Positions 43,605 to 52,233 of a stretch of DNA of 64,000 bases are shown in pieces. The notes beneath the pieces are model-generated. The model did no database searches. It worked only from the letters and a program-made list of their open reading frames with translations, and was not told the origin of the DNA. Positions within the stretch are counted from its first letter, which is position 1; each line of letters starts with the position of its first letter. The position numbers and the translations under genes were made by a program. This DNA comes from Beijerinckia sp. 28-YEA-48 (lineage in GTDB: Bacteria > Pseudomonadota > Alphaproteobacteria > Rhizobiales > Beijerinckiaceae), in contig NZ_FNSI01000001.1 of the NCBI RefSeq assembly GCF_900104955.1, positions 344,001 to 408,000 of the forward strand, in the 5' to 3' direction.

Positions 43605-44804
43605 ATGCGCACCAGTTTTGCCCGTAATGCCCTGACTCTGGGCCTTCTCTCCGCCATCGGTCCCTTTGCGATCGACATGTATCTGCCGGCTTTGCCGGCT
43701 CTGGGCGCTGACCTCAAGGCCAGCACCTTTGGGGTGCAAATGACCCTGATGGCCTATTTCGTCGGCTTCGGTCTCACCCAGATCATCTATGGCCCTCTGT
43801 CGGATATATTCGGCCGGAAACTGCCACTCTATTTCGGCCTTGGCCTGTTTGCTCTCGCCACCCTTGGCGCGGCGATGGCGACGTCGATCGAATGGCTGAT
43901 TGCCCTGCGCGTCATTCAAGGCGTCGGTGCGGCTGCCGCGATGGTGATCCCGCGCGCCGTCATTCGTGATCTGCATACGGGTGTCGCGGCCGCGCGGCTG
44001 ATGTCGCTCGTCATGCTGGTGTTCAGCGTGTCGCCCATCCTGGCGCCCTTGTTCGGCAGTGCGTTGATCGTGCCTTTCGGCTGGCGCGCGGTTTTCTATG
44101 CCGTTGCCGTGACGGCTCTGATCGGTCTGGCTTTGGTTGCTTTCTCGCTGCCGGAGACGCGTCCGCCGGCCACGCGGATGAAGGGCGGTCTCAAGCCGGT
44201 GCTGTCGAGCTATGGATATCTGCTGCGCGATTGGCATTTCATGAGCCTGTCGATCATCGGTGGGCTCGGCATTTCGAGCTTCATGGTGTTCCTGTCGACT
44301 TCCGCCTTCATTTATATGGATCATTTCGGCCTGACGCCGACGCTCTATAGTCTGGCGTTTTCGATCAATGCCGTTGGCTTCATCGGTGCGTCGCAGTTGA
44401 GCGCCTCGCTCGGTCAGCGTTTTGGCATGGGGCGCGTCGTTCTTGGAGCGGTGAGCGCTTTCGCGGTGATGGCTGTCGCCCATCTTCTTCTGGCTTTGAG
44501 CGGCATCGACAATATCGCGGTCGTGATCCCTATGCTGTTCATGACCTTCACCTTCCTGGGACTGGTCATTCCCGCCAGCATGGTGATGTCGCTTGATCCC
44601 CACGGTCCGATCGCCGGTATGGCTTCGGCCCTTGGCGGCACATTGCAGATGGTGATCGCAGCGGTGGTGATCGTACTGGCGAGCTTGTCCTTCAACGGGA
44701 CCGTGCTGGCCATGGTGGCGGCGATCGCCCTCTGTGCGATCGGAACTGTCATCCTGGCCTGGATGAGCCTCGGCACGAGAATGGTGGCTGCACCGGCTGA
44801 ATGA
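43605..44804 (+). CDS. Bcr/CflA-type multidrug exporter (MFS)
   Basis: Drug:proton antiporter of 399 aa with twelve hydrophobic segments. The sequence SAIGPFAIDMYLPALPALGADL at the start is the hallmark of the Bcr/CflA (DHA1) branch, and GPLSDIFGRKLPLYFGL is the conserved loop between segments 2 and 3. The ATG at 43605 begins this pattern; a longer in-frame reading runs through the intergenic dyad. It probably exports small toxic compounds; the ligand is unknown. Confidence 0.9.
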   Translation: MRTSFARNALTLGLLSAIGPFAIDMYLPALPALGADLKASTFGVQMTLMAYFVGFGLTQIIYGPLSDIFGRKLPLYFGLGLFALATLGAAMATSIEWLIALRVIQGVGAAAAMVIPRAVIRDLHTGVAAARLMSLVMLVFSVSPILAPLFGSALIVPFGWRAVFYAVAVTALIGLALVAFSLPETRPPATRMKGGLKPVLSSYGYLLRDWHFMSLSIIGGLGISSFMVFLSTSAFIYMDHFGLTPTLYSLAFSINAVGFIGASQLSASLGQRFGMGRVVLGAVSAFAVMAVAHLLLALSGIDNIAVVIPMLFMTFTFLGLVIPASMVMSLDPHGPIAGMASALGGTLQMVIAAVVIVLASLSFNGTVLAMVAAIALCAIGTVILAWMSLGTRMVAAPAE

Positions 44805-44811
44805 TCGTCGC

Positions 44812-44838
44812 GCCCTGGTCTATCCCATAGACCAGGGC
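44812..44838. terminator. Perfect hairpin between convergent genes
   Basis: GCCCTGGTCTAT and ATAGACCAGGGC form a perfect 12-bp stem with loop CCC. No T-run follows on the forward strand, but the position between convergent stops suits a bidirectional terminator. Confidence 0.65.
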
Positions 44839-44850
44839 TGCTTCGCAGTA

Positions 44851-45399
44851 TTACGGCTTCCGGCTGTCCGACGGAGCTGTCCGTCTCGCAGCCTCATAGT
44901 CATCGGCGCGATTAAAGGGCCAGGCGGTGACATCCCCAGCCGCTTCAAAGGCTTTCTGCGCTTGGTCGTGACGAGCATGAATACGCCAGTCAAGCCAGAA
45001 CAGCAGGACGACGACGGGAATAGCGGCCATCCAGCCGAAGTTGGCCCATCCAATCAACGCCGCCAAGAGACCCACGGTGATGATGAAACCGCCGAGTCCG
45101 GTTGCGGCCTTGAAATCACGTGGCGGCCATTCGTAAGGCAGATCGCTATCGGCGAAACACGCGAAACGGGTGAAAGCCTCGTGTCCGTCTGGCTTCAGCG
45201 TGTGGCGCCAGGTTAGCGTATGCTCGTAACGAGCGTCGTAAAATTGCCAGATCATATCTTTGAGGGCGGATAATGCGGGATCCGTGGATCCTTTTGGCCA
45301 TTGGTTCTCGAACTGGTCATTGCTGATCTCGCCATCGCGGAAGCGACGGATGAGGCTGGCGGCTGTGTCGCGGGCGGGCCGATCGATCGTAGAGGTCAT
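44851..45399 (-). CDS. Hypothetical membrane protein, 182 aa
   Basis: The N-terminal half is soluble (RDTAASLIRRFRDGEISNDQFENQWP, resembling a short SHOCT-like motif), followed by two adjacent hydrophobic segments (about residues 100-135, GLGGFIITVGLLAALIGW and FGWMAAIPVVVLLFW) and a charged tail. No family is recognised. Stand-alone gene, divergent from the PaiB-like gene and convergent with the exporter. Confidence 0.65.
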   Translation of the reverse strand: MTSTIDRPARDTAASLIRRFRDGEISNDQFENQWPKGSTDPALSALKDMIWQFYDARYEHTLTWRHTLKPDGHEAFTRFACFADSDLPYEWPPRDFKAATGLGGFIITVGLLAALIGWANFGWMAAIPVVVLLFWLDWRIHARHDQAQKAFEAAGDVTAWPFNRADDYEAARRTAPSDSRKP

Positions 45400-45521
45400 C
45401 GCCTGTCGATATAGCGTTCCGGATTGGATTTGTCGCGCCCATAGGGTCGTGAATGTGGCCAGCCGCGCGATGCTTCTTTTTGCTATTGTGGTAGGATTTA
45501 TCCCTCGCCTGAGCGAATAGG

Positions 45522-46193
45522 ATGCTGAAAATGTATACGCCGCCGGCCTTCAAAATCGAGGATCTCACCGATCTGCAGGAAACTATACGGGCTGCGCGTC
45601 TGGCTAACCTTGTTACCCATGGCGCCGACGGGCTCTGCGCGAGCGCCTTGCCGCTGCTGCTCGATCCGAGTGAGGGCGAGTATGGCGTGCTCTACGGGCA
45701 CGTGGCGCGCGCCAATCCGCACTGGCGGACGTTTGGTGAGGCACTCGGTGGTGAGGCGATGGCAATCTTTCTGGGGCCGGATGCCTATGTCACGCCGGCC
45801 TGGTATCCGACCAAGGCTGCGACCGGCAAAGTGGTGCCGACGTGGAATTATGTCAGCGTGCAGGCCCATGGCCGCGTCGAGTTTTTCGACGATGTGGAGC
45901 GGCTGCGCGATGTTGTCACCCGCCTGACTGATTTGCATGAGCGGGAGCGGGTTGAGCAGTTGGACAGTGCGCCTGGGGCAGAAGCGCCCTGGAAGGTAAG
46001 CGATGCGCCCGCCGACTATCTTGCCAGTCAGTTGCGCGCCATCGTCGGCTTGCGGCTGCCCATCACGCGCCTCGAAGGATCGCGCAAGATGAGTCAGAAC
46101 CGCAGCGTGGAAGATCGGGCCGGGGTGGCTAAGGGCCTTGCCGCCAGCCCGCGTGAGGGCGAAAGGGCGGCGGCAAAGCTGGTGCCGAAGTAG
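45522..46193 (+). CDS. PaiB-like FMN-binding protein
   Basis: Protein of 223 aa of the FMN-binding negative regulator (PaiB) family, with a split-barrel flavin fold. Typical motifs are MYTPPAF at the N-terminus, ANLVTHGADGLCASALPLLLDP, YGHVARANPHW, and VVPTWNYVSVQAHGRVEFFDD. PaiB in Bacillus affects sporulation and protease genes, but for most homologues the role is unclear and direct DNA binding is doubtful. A later ATG at 45531 is the alternative start. Confidence 0.88.
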   Translation: MLKMYTPPAFKIEDLTDLQETIRAARLANLVTHGADGLCASALPLLLDPSEGEYGVLYGHVARANPHWRTFGEALGGEAMAIFLGPDAYVTPAWYPTKAATGKVVPTWNYVSVQAHGRVEFFDDVERLRDVVTRLTDLHERERVEQLDSAPGAEAPWKVSDAPADYLASQLRAIVGLRLPITRLEGSRKMSQNRSVEDRAGVAKGLAASPREGERAAAKLVPK

Positions 46194-46209
46194 AGCGGAT
46201 GAAGCTCGC

Positions 46210-47508
46210 CTAGATTGGACGATCTCTTGTCTCGCTGGCGATGATGACGGCCGCGAGCGAGATGGCTGAGACGACGGCGAAATAAATCAGCACATAGGTC
46301 AATCCACCGCCCCAGGCCAGCAGGCTCGCCGCGACGACGGGCATGATGCCGCCGCCGAGGATGGTGCCAAACTGACGACCGAGAGACACGCCACTGAAGC
46401 GGACGCGACTATCGGAAAACAGTTCCGGATAGAAGCTCGACGTGACGCCGATCTGCATCGGCTGCAGAAGAATGCCGGGGATGGCTATGGCGAGGGCGAT
46501 CTTGAATGTATCGCCGCTTTGCAACAGCGGAAAGAACAAGAAGCAGACATATAGCGCTGCAAGCAGGAAACTGGCGCCCAGAATGAGGCGGCGGCCAACT
46601 CTGTCGGAGAGGGCGCCCATGAACGGCACCATGGCGATGGCCAGGACATTGCCGATCAGGACGCCGTGCAACAAAGTCGCCTGGTCGATGCCCAATGTTC
46701 TGCCGCCATAAGAGAGGCCGAAAATCGAGGTCAGATAGAACACGCCGGATTCCGATAAGGCGCAGCAGAAGACGATGAGAGCCGGTTTCTTGTATTTGGC
46801 GAGCACCGTCATCAGAGGCACCCGCAGTGGCGCCGTTGTAGAGCGGAACACCGGAGATTCCTCGACTTTGAAGCGCACATAGACGCCAAGCCCGACGAGA
46901 ACAACGCTTAACAGGAACGGAATCCGCCAAGCCCAGGCGAGCAGGTCGGTTTCAGGCAGGCTGGCAACAGCTGAAACCGCGATCGTGGCAGCAACGACAC
47001 CAGCGAAATTTCCCGATTGGGCAATCGATGAAAAAAAGCCACGCTTTCCTTCAGGCGCGCTTTCGAGCATCAGCACGGGCGCGCCAGTCGATTCGCCGCC
47101 GAGCGCGAAACCCTGCAAGAAACGCAAGGCCAATAGCAGTACCGCCGCCCAGATGCCGAATGTTGCATATGTTGGCAGGAGGCCAATAGCGGTGGTCGAC
47201 AGGCCCATCAGGATCAAGGTTGTGGCCATCACCGGCTTGCGACCGATCCGGTCGCCAAAATGGCCGAAGAACAGGCCCCCCAACGGCCGTGCCACAAAAC
47301 CCACCGCGAAAATGCCGAGCACAACGATGCTGCTGACCACCGGATCAAACTTGGGGAAGAACAGTTTGTCGAAAACAATCGGCGCGAGGAAGCCGTACAA
47401 CATGAAATCGTACCACTCTATCGCCGATCCGAGGAAGCAGGAGAGAGCGACTTTCACGCGAGAATGGCTATCGCCAGCGATCGCTCCTTGCGCAACCTCA
47501 ATAGTCAT
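46210..47508 (-). CDS. MHS-family metabolite:proton symporter (MFS)
   Basis: Permease of 432 aa with twelve hydrophobic segments. Signature sequences of the metabolite:H+ symporter branch (ShiA, KgtP, ProP) are GSAIEWYDFMLYGFLAPIVF at the start and GHFGDRIGRKPVMATTLILMG in the 2-3 loop. The ATG at 47508 has GGGAGGG upstream; the reading from 47577 adds an unlikely extension. It imports a small organic acid or similar compound. The divergent LysR gene is its probable regulator. Confidence 0.89.
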   Translation of the reverse strand: MTIEVAQGAIAGDSHSRVKVALSCFLGSAIEWYDFMLYGFLAPIVFDKLFFPKFDPVVSSIVVLGIFAVGFVARPLGGLFFGHFGDRIGRKPVMATTLILMGLSTTAIGLLPTYATFGIWAAVLLLALRFLQGFALGGESTGAPVLMLESAPEGKRGFFSSIAQSGNFAGVVAATIAVSAVASLPETDLLAWAWRIPFLLSVVLVGLGVYVRFKVEESPVFRSTTAPLRVPLMTVLAKYKKPALIVFCCALSESGVFYLTSIFGLSYGGRTLGIDQATLLHGVLIGNVLAIAMVPFMGALSDRVGRRLILGASFLLAALYVCFLFFPLLQSGDTFKIALAIAIPGILLQPMQIGVTSSFYPELFSDSRVRFSGVSLGRQFGTILGGGIMPVVAASLLAWGGGLTYVLIYFAVVSAISLAAVIIASETRDRPI

Positions 47509-47820
47509 GTGCTTCTTCCCTCCCGATTCATTGTGCGCAGCCTTGTTGTGCCCAGCCTTGCCTGGCTCAGTCGCCAAGGACGGCGGGCGGGAACATGAGG
47601 AGCGGTGGTTGGCGTGTCGATGACCATTTGGGCAAGCGGTTTTGTCTTTCCGGCAAATGGGTGACGTGCCGCCGGCGCGAGGACCGCTATGTGTGGTGGC
47701 AATGGTCTTGATTTAAAAGGGGGACGGGTGCTTGATCGGCGCCCGCCGGGAAGCTGCGAAGGCCATGATTTGGCTGGGCCTGGTCTGTAGACCGATGTGG
47801 AATTTGGAGGGGAGGCGGGC
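47509..47820. promoter_or_regulatory. Divergent promoter region between MHS symporter and LysR genes
   Basis: About 312 bases. An inverted repeat CCATTTG (47624-47630) with CAAATGG (47654-47660) lies in the middle; separation and position suit a LysR-type binding region. No other gene is seen. Confidence 0.4.
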
Positions 47821-48720
47821 TTGAAATGGGAAGCTCTGGACGATCAATTGACGCCCAGAACGTTGCGTCTGATCGCAGCCATCGGCCGCTTTGGCCATCT
47901 TTCGCGTGCCGCCGAGGAATTACACATCGTACCTTCAGCTGCGAGCCGAAGGGTTAGTAAACTCGAAGATGTTTTGGGTACGGATATCCTCAACCGCCAG
48001 TCGAACACGTTGAGCCTGACCAATGTTGGCTTGGCGATAGCCGAACTCGCCCGCCATCGCGCCGAAGAGATCGACGCTTTGCAGGCTGATATTGCCCGTC
48101 TCAAGCGCGGTTCGACTGTCGATCTCAAGCTTGCCGTCAGCGGACCGGTTATCTTCGGCGGGCTTCCTGAGCAGTTGCGCGGCTATTTGCGTGCCAATTT
48201 TCAGGTCCGTTTGTCCGTCATAGAGCAGACCACCGACACCATTATTCAAGGCTTGCTCGCGGGCGATGCCGATATTGGCATCGTGCTTGGTTTCCATCCC
48301 TCTCCCAGCCTGGATTTTGTATTGTACCGAGCTGACCGGCTTGGGGTCGTGGTGCCACCCGATCATCCTCTGTCCCGCAAAGCGGCATTGCATCTGAAGG
48401 ATATTGTGAGCGAACCCCTGATCGTCCCGCATGCGTCGATGATTGCCGATCTGCTGGAAGCGAAAGCCAGCGAAAGTGGCGTTGGACTGCAACACGGTAT
48501 CGCGGTCAGCGATTTTGCCTCGATCTGCCGGGTAGTCGAAGGTGGCCTCGGGATCACTGTGTTGCCGATGGGCATATCGGCGAGCGAGGTTGCTAAGCGG
48601 GGACTCGTCTGCATTCCAATCGACGAAGACTGGGCGCGTTGCGATATCTATCTGGTCACTCGCAACAATGTGGAGGCGGGCAGTGATATCGCTGGCCTGA
48701 AGCAGACGCTTCTTGCGTAA
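47821..48720 (+). CDS. LysR-family transcriptional regulator
   Basis: Regulator of 299 aa with N-terminal HTH (LRLIAAIGRFGHLSRAAEELHIVPSAASRRVSKLEDVLG) and a C-terminal effector-binding domain. The TTG at 47821 is preferred because GGAGG lies at good distance and the reading then starts at the usual LysR position; a GTG at 47797 in the same frame is the alternative. Divergent from the MHS symporter, which it probably controls. Confidence 0.87.
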   Translation: MKWEALDDQLTPRTLRLIAAIGRFGHLSRAAEELHIVPSAASRRVSKLEDVLGTDILNRQSNTLSLTNVGLAIAELARHRAEEIDALQADIARLKRGSTVDLKLAVSGPVIFGGLPEQLRGYLRANFQVRLSVIEQTTDTIIQGLLAGDADIGIVLGFHPSPSLDFVLYRADRLGVVVPPDHPLSRKAALHLKDIVSEPLIVPHASMIADLLEAKASESGVGLQHGIAVSDFASICRVVEGGLGITVLPMGISASEVAKRGLVCIPIDEDWARCDIYLVTRNNVEAGSDIAGLKQTLLA

Positions 48721-48830
48721 CGTGCTGCACAGCGGCCCCTCGGCGAGTTTCTTGCTATTTTAAACTGATTGGTTTACTTTTTGCTGGGCCTGGGAGGGCT
48801 TGTCTGGCCTATGCAACGGCGGAGGGGTTG

Positions 48831-49166
48831 ATGCCTGTTACTTTGCTCAATGTGTTCATTGTGCCGGAAGACAAGGAAGAGGAGTTCCTGCAGCATTGGC
48901 GCAGGACCACGGAAGTCTTTCGCAAAAAGAAAGGCTTCATCGAGACGCATCTGCACCGCAACACTGGCGTCGGCAATCAGACTTTTCAGTTCATCAACAT
49001 AGCGAAGTGGGAGAGCGCTGAAGCTTGGCGCTCGACGCATGACGACTACCGGCCGACCGAATACACCATCGAGGGTGTGCGGGGACATCCCGCCATATTC
49101 GAGGCCATCGTCAACCTTCACTATGATGGCGAGGCGCCGCAGCCGAGGACAGACTGGTCGTGGTGA
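48831..49166 (+). CDS. Antibiotic-biosynthesis monooxygenase (ABM) family protein
   Basis: Small ferredoxin-like-fold protein of 111 aa. Typical sequence: VTLLNVFIVPEDKEEEFLQHWRRTTEVFRKKKGFIETHLHRN ... FQFINIAKWESAEAWRSTH. Family members include cofactor-free monooxygenases, haem-degrading enzymes and many proteins of unknown role. GGAGG lies just upstream of the ATG. It is the last clearly chromosomal gene before the prophage. Confidence 0.86.
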   Translation: MPVTLLNVFIVPEDKEEEFLQHWRRTTEVFRKKKGFIETHLHRNTGVGNQTFQFINIAKWESAEAWRSTHDDYRPTEYTIEGVRGHPAIFEAIVNLHYDGEAPQPRTDWSW

Positions 49167-49202
49167 TTTAACGACGAGGCAGGCGTTCGCTCGTTGTTCT
49201 CG

Positions 49203-49901
49203 CTATTTACGCTTCAGCGAGCCGCCTGTCGCTTTTTTGATGAACCGAATTTTCTCGCGAGGGGAGAGGCGCTGCCAGTGGCCGGCGCGCACGACGAGAT
49301 GGACGCGTGAAACCCACTCGAGCTTAACGCCGCGGATCGGCGGGGCGTTGTAGCTCTCAAGGTCGAATGTACCTTTCTTCTGTCCCTGTAGAATGCGCTT
49401 AAGATAGCGCCTGCCGTCGGATGTACGCACCGCGGCTTCCCAGCCGACAATTTCATTCGTACTCGTGGGTTCGCCCCAGCAGATCACCACGTCGCCGGCG
49501 TCATAGCGCGGGAACATGCTGTCGCCTTCCACCTGTAGCGCGACAGCGCCCTCAGGCACAGGCACCAGCACGTCGATGTCATACAGCCCGTCTGGAATCT
49601 GCTCGTAGTCGGGCATGATTTCCGCACCGGCCCCGACGAGGCCGGCGACACGCACCACGGTTTTGGAGGGGGGCGCGGGATCCGGCCTTATCTCTGCGTC
49701 CTCCCACGACAATTCGTCGAGCGAAACCCCGAGAAACTCCGCGAGCTTCATCACCTTTGGATATTCGGGCGTAGTTTCACCCTTTTCCCATTGCGAAACC
49801 GCTTGCACCGAAACGGCGAGCGCTTCGGCGATGTCCTTCTGAACAAGGCCACGATCCTTGCGCAGGCGTCTGAGGTGGGCGGAAAAGTGACTCGCGTTCA
49901 T
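49203..49901 (-). CDS. Prophage CI-type repressor with S24 peptidase domain
   Basis: Repressor of 232 aa. The N-terminal XRE helix-turn-helix reads HLRRLRKDRGLVQKDIAEALAVSVQAVSQWEKGE. The C-terminal LexA-like self-cleavage domain has the nucleophile Ser in GDSMFPRYDAGDVV and a likely catalytic Lys in RYLKRILQG, so it could be inactivated by RecA during the SOS response. The ATG at 49901 fits the usual start; a longer in-frame reading to 49943 enters the operator region. It is divergent from the early operon and flanked by ACTTGA repeats. Confidence 0.9.
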   Translation of the reverse strand: MNASHFSAHLRRLRKDRGLVQKDIAEALAVSVQAVSQWEKGETTPEYPKVMKLAEFLGVSLDELSWEDAEIRPDPAPPSKTVVRVAGLVGAGAEIMPDYEQIPDGLYDIDVLVPVPEGAVALQVEGDSMFPRYDAGDVVICWGEPTSTNEIVGWEAAVRTSDGRRYLKRILQGQKKGTFDLESYNAPPIRGVKLEWVSRVHLVVRAGHWQRLSPREKIRFIKKATGGSLKRK

Positions 49902-49920
49902 GGGATGATTGTAAAGCCTA

Positions 49921-49973
49921 ACTTGAAAAGATAAAGCAAGCATTACTTGACTTATTAATCAAGTTGCGCTTGA
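49921..49973. promoter_or_regulatory. Repressor operator cluster with early promoter
   Basis: ACTTGA occurs at 49921 and 49945 and GCTTGA at 49968, about 24 bases apart, and TCAAGT at 49959-49964 makes a dyad ACTTGA-N8-TCAAGT. A TTGACT hexamer at 49947 with TTGAAT at 49970 may be the early promoter. This AT-rich stretch between repressor and early operon is the expected CI-binding region. A single GAATC (GANTC) site is at 50000-50004. Confidence 0.6.
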
Positions 49974-50120
49974 ATATGGTTATGGACGGATAGCGATGCG
50001 AATCTTCCTTATCAGGGCCTGAGCCGCCGCGGCGGCTAGGCCAGCGCTCACCAAACAGCAACGAAAACAGCGACGCGGAAGCGGCGCATGGACCGGCTTT
50101 GCCCGGCGAAGCGGAGGCAC

Positions 50121-50408
50121 ATGTTCACCCACGATTTGCGCTATGAAGACGCCTATCACGACCCAGATCGTGCCCGTGTAGGCGACGGCGATCTCGTTAC
50201 CGTCAGCGGCTGGGGCTGCGGCGAAGATATTCGGCCCGGCGATTACATTCTGATCGGCAGCGATGGGGCTGGCCTGCGCTACAAGGTGGTGCGGATTACC
50301 AGCCGATTTGCGCGCGGCCTGTTCTTCTGGACGGCCGCTTGTTTGAGCGCAGGTGGTCCGCAGGATCCCGATCCGGAGCGGATGGCCCTACATCTGGTGC
50401 CGCGATGA
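50121..50408 (+). CDS. Phage hypothetical protein, first early gene
   Basis: Protein of 95 aa starting at the ATG at 50121, with GGAGG 5 bases upstream; a longer reading from 50088 is rejected. The sequence looks like a small beta barrel (DGDLVTVSGWGCGEDIRPGDYILIGSDGAGLRYKVV). No family is recognised by name, but similar short proteins are common beside GcrA-like genes in alphaproteobacterial prophages. It overlaps the next gene by 4 bases (ATGA). Confidence 0.7.
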   Translation: MFTHDLRYEDAYHDPDRARVGDGDLVTVSGWGCGEDIRPGDYILIGSDGAGLRYKVVRITSRFARGLFFWTAACLSAGGPQDPDPERMALHLVPR

Positions 50409-50917
50409 GCGCGCCGGCCAATGCGCGCTGGGGCGTCGATGAGGATGCGATCCTGCGCACCCTTTGGGCCGAACATCTGCCGACGGCTGAAATTGCTGCG
50501 CGGCTTGGATGCAGCCGCAATGCGGTGATCGGTCGGGCCAGCCGGCTTGAGCTCCCAGCGCGTCGCGCGTCGAACAAGGTGGCTCGATCAGTTCAATCGG
50601 AGGGAGATGACATGCCGCGTCCACGCGTTCCTATTCCGATTGCCAAGCCGCGTCGCGAGGAGGTCGAGGATTCTATACAGCTCCCGGCGGCGCGAGCCTC
50701 TGGGATGCCGACACGTTGGGCTGATATGGCGCCCGGCCAATGTCGCAACATCATCGGCGAAGAGGAGGATGTGTTCGACCGCTTGGTCTGCGGCAACGTG
50801 GCGGTGCTTGGTTCGTCCTATTGCCCAGCTTGTCGATCGCGCATGTGGTGCACGCCCGACCAGGTGTTGAGGGTCCTCAAACGAGCCTCCACGCGTAGCA
50901 GTGGAGGGACTGCATGA
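50405..50917 (+). CDS. GcrA-family cell-cycle regulator, phage-borne
   Basis: Protein of 170 aa of the GcrA family. The N-terminal DNA-binding region has the hallmark start WGVDEDAILRTLWAEHLPTAEIAARLGCSRNAVIG. The C-terminal part has the Cys-rich segment C-R-N-I-I-G ... VCGN ... YCPACRSRMW, corresponding to the sigma-70-binding region of the family. In Caulobacter GcrA activates genes with methylated GANTC promoters. A phage copy might redirect host transcription to phage promoters or sense the cell cycle (inference). ATGA overlaps at both ends link it to its neighbours. Confidence 0.87.
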   Translation: MSAPANARWGVDEDAILRTLWAEHLPTAEIAARLGCSRNAVIGRASRLELPARRASNKVARSVQSEGDDMPRPRVPIPIAKPRREEVEDSIQLPAARASGMPTRWADMAPGQCRNIIGEEEDVFDRLVCGNVAVLGSSYCPACRSRMWCTPDQVLRVLKRASTRSSGGTA

Positions 50918-51171
50918 GCCTCGATGCTGACCGGCCACCCTACAAGATTGCCTACAAGCGTCCTTCGTTTTCCGTGCAACCGGTGATGCGTGAGGGGCGG
51001 CTGATGATGGTGCGTATTGAGAAACGCATCATTCCCTCTGCACCGAAGCCGGAAGCCGAGCCTTTTGTTCGGTCGTCCAAGAAATCCGCACGTCTACAGG
51101 GCCGTCTGGCGCAAGACGTCGCGCATCTGCTGCGCACGAGACCGAGCGCGCTGTGGGACAATAAGACATGA
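50914..51171 (+). CDS. Phage hypothetical protein, 85 aa
   Basis: Small basic protein without recognised family. The segment VMREGRLMMVRIEKRIIP looks like a beta hairpin and the C-terminal part (KSARLQGRLAQDVAHLLRTRP) is helical and basic. It overlaps the GcrA gene and the next gene by 4 bases each (ATGA), so it belongs to the early operon. No membrane segment or signal peptide. Confidence 0.65.
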   Translation: MSLDADRPPYKIAYKRPSFSVQPVMREGRLMMVRIEKRIIPSAPKPEAEPFVRSSKKSARLQGRLAQDVAHLLRTRPSALWDNKT

Positions 51172-51566
51172 AAGGTCCGGTGGTGAACCAACAAACATTG
51201 CCGCAGGAGGCGTCTTTGGCTCCACCGGTGGAGGCACATCCCATATCGCGGCGCTGGCCGATGCGGCGTATCGCCTGGGCCTGCTTCCTTTGCGGCCAGG
51301 GCGTTTCCTATGAGGCGATTGCGACCGATCCTTGGGTCCGATCTTCCGCAGCTTCCGTCCGCCGCCAGCTCAATCGTCTTGGCGTGCGTATCCGCGACGT
51401 CGTCGGTGGCGACGTCCGCTTCAATGCGTCGAAGGCCGCGTTTGCCGTGTTCGAGGTGGCGGCTGCGCGCCGTGGCGTCACCCCTGCGGAGCTGATGCGT
51501 CGCACGGTCGAGATTCTCGGCCGTGATGCTGCCTTGCTCGACAATGTTCTCGATGACCAGAATTGA
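51168..51566 (+). CDS. Phage HTH-like hypothetical protein
   Basis: Protein of 132 aa. The central part (MRRIAWACFLCGQGVSYEAIATDPWVRSSAASVRRQLNRLGV) has helix-turn-helix character and vaguely resembles the GcrA DNA-binding region encoded nearby. The C-terminal helix (FEVAAARRGVTPAELMRRTVEIL) could be a dimer or ribbon-like element. A role in early regulation is likely from position but not proven. ATGA overlap with the preceding gene. Confidence 0.65.
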   Translation: MKGPVVNQQTLPQEASLAPPVEAHPISRRWPMRRIAWACFLCGQGVSYEAIATDPWVRSSAASVRRQLNRLGVRIRDVVGGDVRFNASKAAFAVFEVAAARRGVTPAELMRRTVEILGRDAALLDNVLDDQN

Positions 51567-51575
51567 GGAGACAAT

Positions 51576-52109
51576 ATGCGTGCTTATTCGGTCTCTGAAC
51601 TCGCAGCCCTTCGGGTCAATAGTCTTGAGTATCCTTACGTCGCACAGGTTGAGCCGATTCCGGAATTGTGGACACCTGATCATCTGTCGCGCCGACTTGT
51701 GGAGGCTTTCGCGGTTCTTCGTCGTTTGCCGCGGGTGAAAGGCCCACGCGTGCCCGGCAATCATGGCCCCGCCTATATGCACGACTGGGCCGATCGGCTG
51801 GCGCAGGTGGAGGATCCAGAAATCCTGAAGGAGCATCAGGCTGAGCAAAACCGCGATCGCTCGCAGCCGTCTGCTCTGGAAATCCAGAACATGGAACAGT
51901 GCAACGAATTCTTGCGCGCCTTCCGCGACCAGGACGCGCTGGGCGCGCAGGTTCTGGCCCGCTGGGCCATGGCCTCTGCCTTCGGTCAATCCGTCGCCAA
52001 GAAGGCGCAGGCGTTGGGAATGGCGAAGAGCTCTTTCTATGCGCGTCGCGAAAGCGGATTGAAGGCTTGTGCAGCCATGCTGAACCGGCGCGGAATAGGG
52101 GTGTTCTGA
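51576..52109 (+). CDS. Phage hypothetical protein with C-terminal HTH
   Basis: Protein of 177 aa. The middle section (RRLVEAFAVLRRLPRVKGPRVPGNHGPAYMHDWADRL) is typical of a family found in many alphaproteobacterial prophages, and the C-terminal part (ARWAMASAFGQSVAKKAQALGMAKSSFYARRESG) forms a helix-turn-helix. It may act as a late-gene regulator, since the terminase genes follow; this is inference from position. GAGGAG lies at good distance from the ATG. Confidence 0.68.
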   Translation: MRAYSVSELAALRVNSLEYPYVAQVEPIPELWTPDHLSRRLVEAFAVLRRLPRVKGPRVPGNHGPAYMHDWADRLAQVEDPEILKEHQAEQNRDRSQPSALEIQNMEQCNEFLRAFRDQDALGAQVLARWAMASAFGQSVAKKAQALGMAKSSFYARRESGLKACAAMLNRRGIGVF

Positions 52110-52233
52110 AGGGGAAGGCTTTTAGGATATTGCCGCTTTGGCCCGGGAACGTTGATCAGAGGGCGGTCTGGCGTTTTGCCAGCTGGCAAATCCGGTTATA
52201 GGCTAGACAGTCCCTCCCGTCCCCCTGACAACG

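Noticed and set aside
49167-49202. Possible prophage attachment site
   Set aside because: No tRNA end or recognisable repeat; the matching right end lies outside the window, so it cannot be tested.
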